From positions 31,756,482-31,820,481 of the forward strand of contig NC_067126.1 of NCBI RefSeq assembly GCF_021347895.1: 64,000 nt of DNA. The letters are read 5' to 3'. Shown in pieces: positions 60,301 through 64,000 of the stretch. The stretch is from Acanthochromis polyacanthus (Eukaryota; Chordata; Actinopteri; Pomacentridae). The notes below the pieces were generated by a model, which searched no databases, had not been told where the DNA came from, and saw nothing but the letters and a program-made list of their open reading frames with translations. The first letter of the stretch is position 1, and the number at the start of each line of letters is the position of its first letter. Position numbers and translations under genes: made by a program.

Positions 60301-61290
60301 GGGGCTATTTTCAGTAATGCAATATATTTAATGGTCTTGTGAGTATTTATAGCAGCAGCATGGTGTATGTGGGTCTGAACCAAAATAAATAAACCTGCTC
60401 ATGCTGATGGTAATGATGAACAACATGTCACCCAGTATGGCTTTATTAGCTTTTAGGCAAGAGTGGAGGTTTATGGAGGAATAAACTACATCTGGATGTT
60501 GCGACACAGACAATACTTGTAGATAAATTATTCGCCGGTTCACTCACAGATACAGAATAGTGAGGAGGTGTTCTATACACAGACACATGGCACGGAGGTG
60601 TGCACCAGTTTCATTCATTTCAAAAGGGACAGTTTTCATTGTTGTGATTCAATTTTCAGCTTTTTTCTAATTTTTCCCAACTTGAATATTTGCTTTACCT
60701 AAATGTTAAACATGATTTCACCATTAGAATTACTGAACTTCTTTCTTCTTTTCACTGTAGTGCTACCTGAAGATAACAGCAGCTGAGTTGCAGTAAGTAC
60801 CATGATGATGTCACGATGATGTCACAATGCACAAACCTAATTTTCAGACTTCTGATGAAACTAGAATATCAGCTTAGGAGACAATGTATAATTTCAAGTT
60901 GATAAAATCCACAAAAGTTAACTACCATCCACAGTTTGATCAGTACTTTACTTTAGCTACATTTCACAAACTGAATTAACAGTACAAGTGAGCATAAACA
61001 CTAAAAACAAACATTTGCAATTTCCATTAATCTTTCCAATGTAATATGTTGAAATGTGCATGTAAATTCAAAATGCACACACAGTTAGCAATGTGGATTT
61101 TCAACTCATAGCTTAACCCTTTGTTTTTAAGATGAAGTTAGTGGCAGAGCATTAAAAACAACTTAAAAGCCAGATATTTCCCTCAGAAGATTACAGACAA
61201 GAAGGCAAAGCTAAAACAGGGTGAACAGGACACACTATTGCTGGGCATAAACATATGCTTCATAATTAAAGCTATGCTGTTTTGTATCTG

Positions 61291-61657
61291 GGCTGCACAG
61301 TGGTATAGTGGTTAGCACTTTTGCCTTGCAGCAAGAAGATCCCCGGTTCAAATCCCGGGGTGGCCCTGGGATCTTTCTGCATGGAGTTTGCATGTTCTCC
61401 CTGTGCATGCGTGGGTTTTCTCCGGGCACTCCGGCTTCAACCCACAATCCAAAAACATGCTGGGGTTAACTGATGACTCTAAATTGCCCGTAGGTATGAA
61501 TGTGTGAGTGATTGTTCGTCTGTATATGTAGCCCTGTGACAGACTGGCGACCTGTCCAGGGTGTCCCCTGCCTTCGCCCGAGTCAGCTGGGATAGGCTCC
61601 AGCACCCCCCGCGACCCTAGTGAGGATAAAGCGGTGTATAGAGAATGGATGGATGGA
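61291..61657 (+). mobile_element. tRNA-derived SINE, copy 2, with target-site duplication
   Basis: Same family and orientation as 5556-5919, close to 90% identical by eye. It has A- and B-box-like head (GGTTCAAATCCCGG), body GGAGTTTGCATGTTCTCCCT, and a GGAT-repeat tail. Flanking 13-bp repeats TGTTTTGTATCTG (61278-61290) and TGTTGTGTATCTG (61658-61670) differ at one base, consistent with a target-site duplication slightly older than that of copy 1. Confidence 0.9.
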
Positions 61658-62480
61658 TGTTGTGTATCTGTTGGATATGCAGCTAAACAACTGTGTGTAT
61701 CAACTCACATTTTTTTCCTGCTGCCCAAAAGAAGTCAAAAAAGTCAGTACATGCAACTTGATCACAAATTTAATGTTGATTTTTATTATAGCAATTCAGA
61801 CAACTCATTAAGCACTTAATTTCTCAGAGTAAGGTTTAATAAATTAAAGTGATCATGCACAAGTTTTGTACAAAAACATTACAGTAAAAAATTTAATTCA
61901 CAAATAATGCTGCTTATAACACAATAAAAATGTTAAGGTCAGGCAAAATGCACCAGTGCCAACACATTAAGAGGAAAAGGCTCATTCAACTAAGAAGTGC
62001 AGGTGACATACAAACATTTGAGGAGATAAAAAAATACAGCATCATAAAAATTACCCCCCAAAAAATCAGTAGCTTATTTTTTACATCCAGCTATACAAAG
62101 TTTCACAGAAATAACTGCGCTGCAGGCAGCTGGGAATGTGGAGAAAACCTACTACGGAACAGACAAAAGAAAAATCACAGCGCTACACGATCTTAACACA
62201 TGCTGGGTTACGACTACAAAGCAACAAAGACCCTGCACCATGCATGCTGGTCTGTCAGCTTCTGAGAATCCCCCGACAAAAATGGGGAGACGTAAAGTAC
62301 GTACAAGTGTAAGGTTCATCATCCAGCGCCCAGTTACAGGGGAGGACAGATGTTAGGTCAGCACTAGTCCATACACAAGGCATTTAAAAAAAATGTATCA
62401 GTGGAATAGAAACAGTCGTTTCAAGTCTTTACACAAAAGAATGATTAGAGAGCTGTTCTATAAAAGTCCTGATGTGTGTT

Positions 62481-63792
62481 TTAGAAGAGCGCCTCTTCAT
62501 TTTTAATGAGCACCTCCACCACCTGTCTCTGGTAGCGGATGTCATTCAGTGCTGTGACGGCGTCCAAGTTGGGTGCACGCATGAGGGTGGGCCCGAAAAC
62601 AATGCCGAGGTTCTCCGCGTTCATCAGGTTGAATTTCTCATTCTGTGTCACCCTGAAATGAGCATAAAAGTTAGAAAATACATGCAGCTTGACAGTGGGA
62701 GAGTGTTAATGACTGTTTGAGAGACACTGTGGAGGGGGCTTTGGAATGTTTTATAAAAAAACAATGAACTTCCAAGCATATAAAGAAAATTAAGGGTAAT
62801 TCACTTCTACATAAACATTCATAGAAAAATAGGAAAATAATTCCCACACAGTCAATATAGTAAAGTTAGCAAACATCACAAAATAGCACTCTTTTTTTCA
62901 CCAAATCCTGTCAAAATATATGTATATATGACACATTTTATGTTAGTTTAGTAGTGCTTTCTCCATAGATGCACAATAAAGAGAATGCAGGATTAAAACA
63001 CTACCACTACAGCAAAAACAATATACCCTTTTCTGACCTCCTCTTCTTAAATGCAGTATTTTCCCTTAGCTCCTCCAGAATTTTACTGGATAATTTACCT
63101 TTTTAAGTGGGCCATGAGGTACTTGAGAGTTTCACTGTGTGATTGCGGCAGCAGAGCGAGAGCTTCACGGAAAGCTTCCAGCTTCTTCTCCGGATCTGTG
63201 AGCTCTGGGAAGCAAAAAAGGAGGATGTTATTAGAGTGGACAGACAACACTTTGACCTCAGAGGACACAGTCAGGAATCAATGCAGTGACTTCTGGAGGT
63301 GAAGTTAAAGTCATTAAGCTCTGAGAGGAAATCTGAGGATGAGATGCTGCTTTAGACAGCTGATGCAAGTGACTCTGTTTATGGGAAATTCAGCTGGATA
63401 TTTATTCAGGAGTTAGTTTTCAGTTACTTGATTCAGAGAAATTAGTTGTATAGTCACATTTGAACAGTGCTGCTTAACTCAACATAGTAACAGTGCAGTC
63501 CAGTCTCAACAATACACCTAAATCTACATGAAAACTGCTCAGTGACGGCTTTTTTCAACCTCTTCAGGCCGATGTACTGCACCTGACATCTGTTTCACTT
63601 AAAACACCGCACACACAGGTGTGCTTCTGAGTAATTTGTCTAGTTGTGACGTACTTGCAGCCTCGATGAACCTGGGGTAGGCATCGTATGAGATAACAGG
63701 AACAGGCAAATCCCTGAGGTACAGTTTGAGCGCCCCCGCGATGATATTGATGTCTTCATAGGCGTTCACTGAGATGTCTGTGTTCTCGCCAT
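62481..63792 (-). CDS. chn1: Chimaerin 1 (n-chimaerin), last three coding exons (partial; continues beyond the right edge)
   Basis: Three exons are readable on the minus strand: 63655-63792, 63099-63204 and 62481-62652, ending in TAA. They encode the C-terminal half of a RhoGAP domain: [50 protein letters not shown] and [20 protein letters not shown]. The protein ends in KNEEALF. Chimaerins are Rac GTPase-activating proteins with a phorbol-ester-type C1 domain; alpha1/alpha2-chimaerin acts in neurons downstream of ephrin signalling and in axon guidance. The block ALNDIRYQR favours CHN1 over CHN2, as does the position next to CHRNA1. The SH2, C1 and first GAP exons lie to the right. A poly(A) signal AATAAA on this strand is at 61782-61787, giving a 3' UTR of about 700 nt. 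Confidence 0.95.
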
Positions 63793-64000
63793 CTGTGAAG
63801 ATGTGTGATGGAATAAGGGAGACAAGAAAAAGAAGAAGTTTTCACACTCAAAATGGCTCACATCAGCACTTTCATGTCACAGTGAACTGAGGAATGAAGA
63901 GACTGTGTTACAGTGGTGGTAAAAGAAAAAAAATTCGACTCTCGCTCTATATTTTTGCAAAGTAGCTGCTATCATCCGCCTGGCCTGTTTTATTCTGACT

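Larger units (their letters stand above)
56160..61780. other. Intergenic DNA between CHRNA1 and CHN1
   Basis: This holds the CHRNA1 promoter, with candidate E-boxes CACTTG (56221-56226) and CAAATG (56274-56279), the kind of sites muscle bHLH factors use, though such short motifs are weak evidence. It also holds the second copy of the ~400 bp dispersed repeat (57010-57395) and the second SINE (61291-61657). No coding exon or RNA gene was recognised in the rest. Confidence 0.5.

Noticed and set aside
62481..63792. CHN2 as the identity of the right-hand RhoGAP gene
   Set aside because: The C-terminal block ALNDIRYQR and the position next to CHRNA1 fit CHN1 better.

Overview
The window is nuclear DNA of a ray-finned fish, most likely a percomorph teleost. 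It is AT-rich and gene-sparse, with vertebrate genes split by GT/AG introns and typical teleost repeats: a tRNA-derived SINE, a Tc1-like fossil, and long AT, GATA and CTGT microsatellites. The species cannot be named from the sequence alone.

The genes form a block that matches, from memory, human chromosome 2q31.1: OLA1 (minus, 5' part only) - SP9 (plus) - CIR1 (minus) - SCRN3 (plus) - GPR155/LYCHOS (minus) - CHRNA1 (minus) - CHN1 (minus, 3' part only). WIPF1, which lies between GPR155 and CHRNA1 in human, is not seen. I read exons by hand. The coding lengths of the four complete spliced genes and SP9 come out as exact multiples of three: SP9 439 aa, CIR1 455 aa, SCRN3 418 aa, GPR155 830 aa, CHRNA1 454 aa.

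Layout. 1-14858: OLA1 exons 1-4 with large introns, one holding a SINE with target-site duplications and a dispersed repeat. 14859-22780: the SP9 locus, a two-exon transcription-factor gene in several kilobases of AT-rich DNA with homeodomain-type motifs, probably enhancers. 22780-30577: CIR1, with a dead Tc1-like element in one intron, sharing a short head-to-head promoter region with SCRN3. 30577-33755: SCRN3. 33756-35100: a cluster of transposon fragments. 35100-45100: GPR155. 45100-48640: intergenic. 48640-56159: CHRNA1. 56160-61780: intergenic, with inverse or sister copies of the two repeat families seen near the left end. 61780-64000: 3' end of CHN1.

The genes are not one pathway. They are a conserved neighbourhood: a translation-linked ATPase, a forebrain/limb transcription factor, a Notch-pathway corepressor, a secernin, a lysosomal cholesterol sensor, the muscle acetylcholine receptor alpha subunit and a Rac GTPase-activating protein. 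I found no operon-like, CRISPR or plainly novel protein system. The points most worth checking are the candidate SP9 regulatory elements, a six-codon uORF whose stop overlaps the GPR155 start codon, CACGTG-type sites in two promoter regions, the missing WIPF1, and an undescribed-looking ~400 bp repeat present as an inverted pair.
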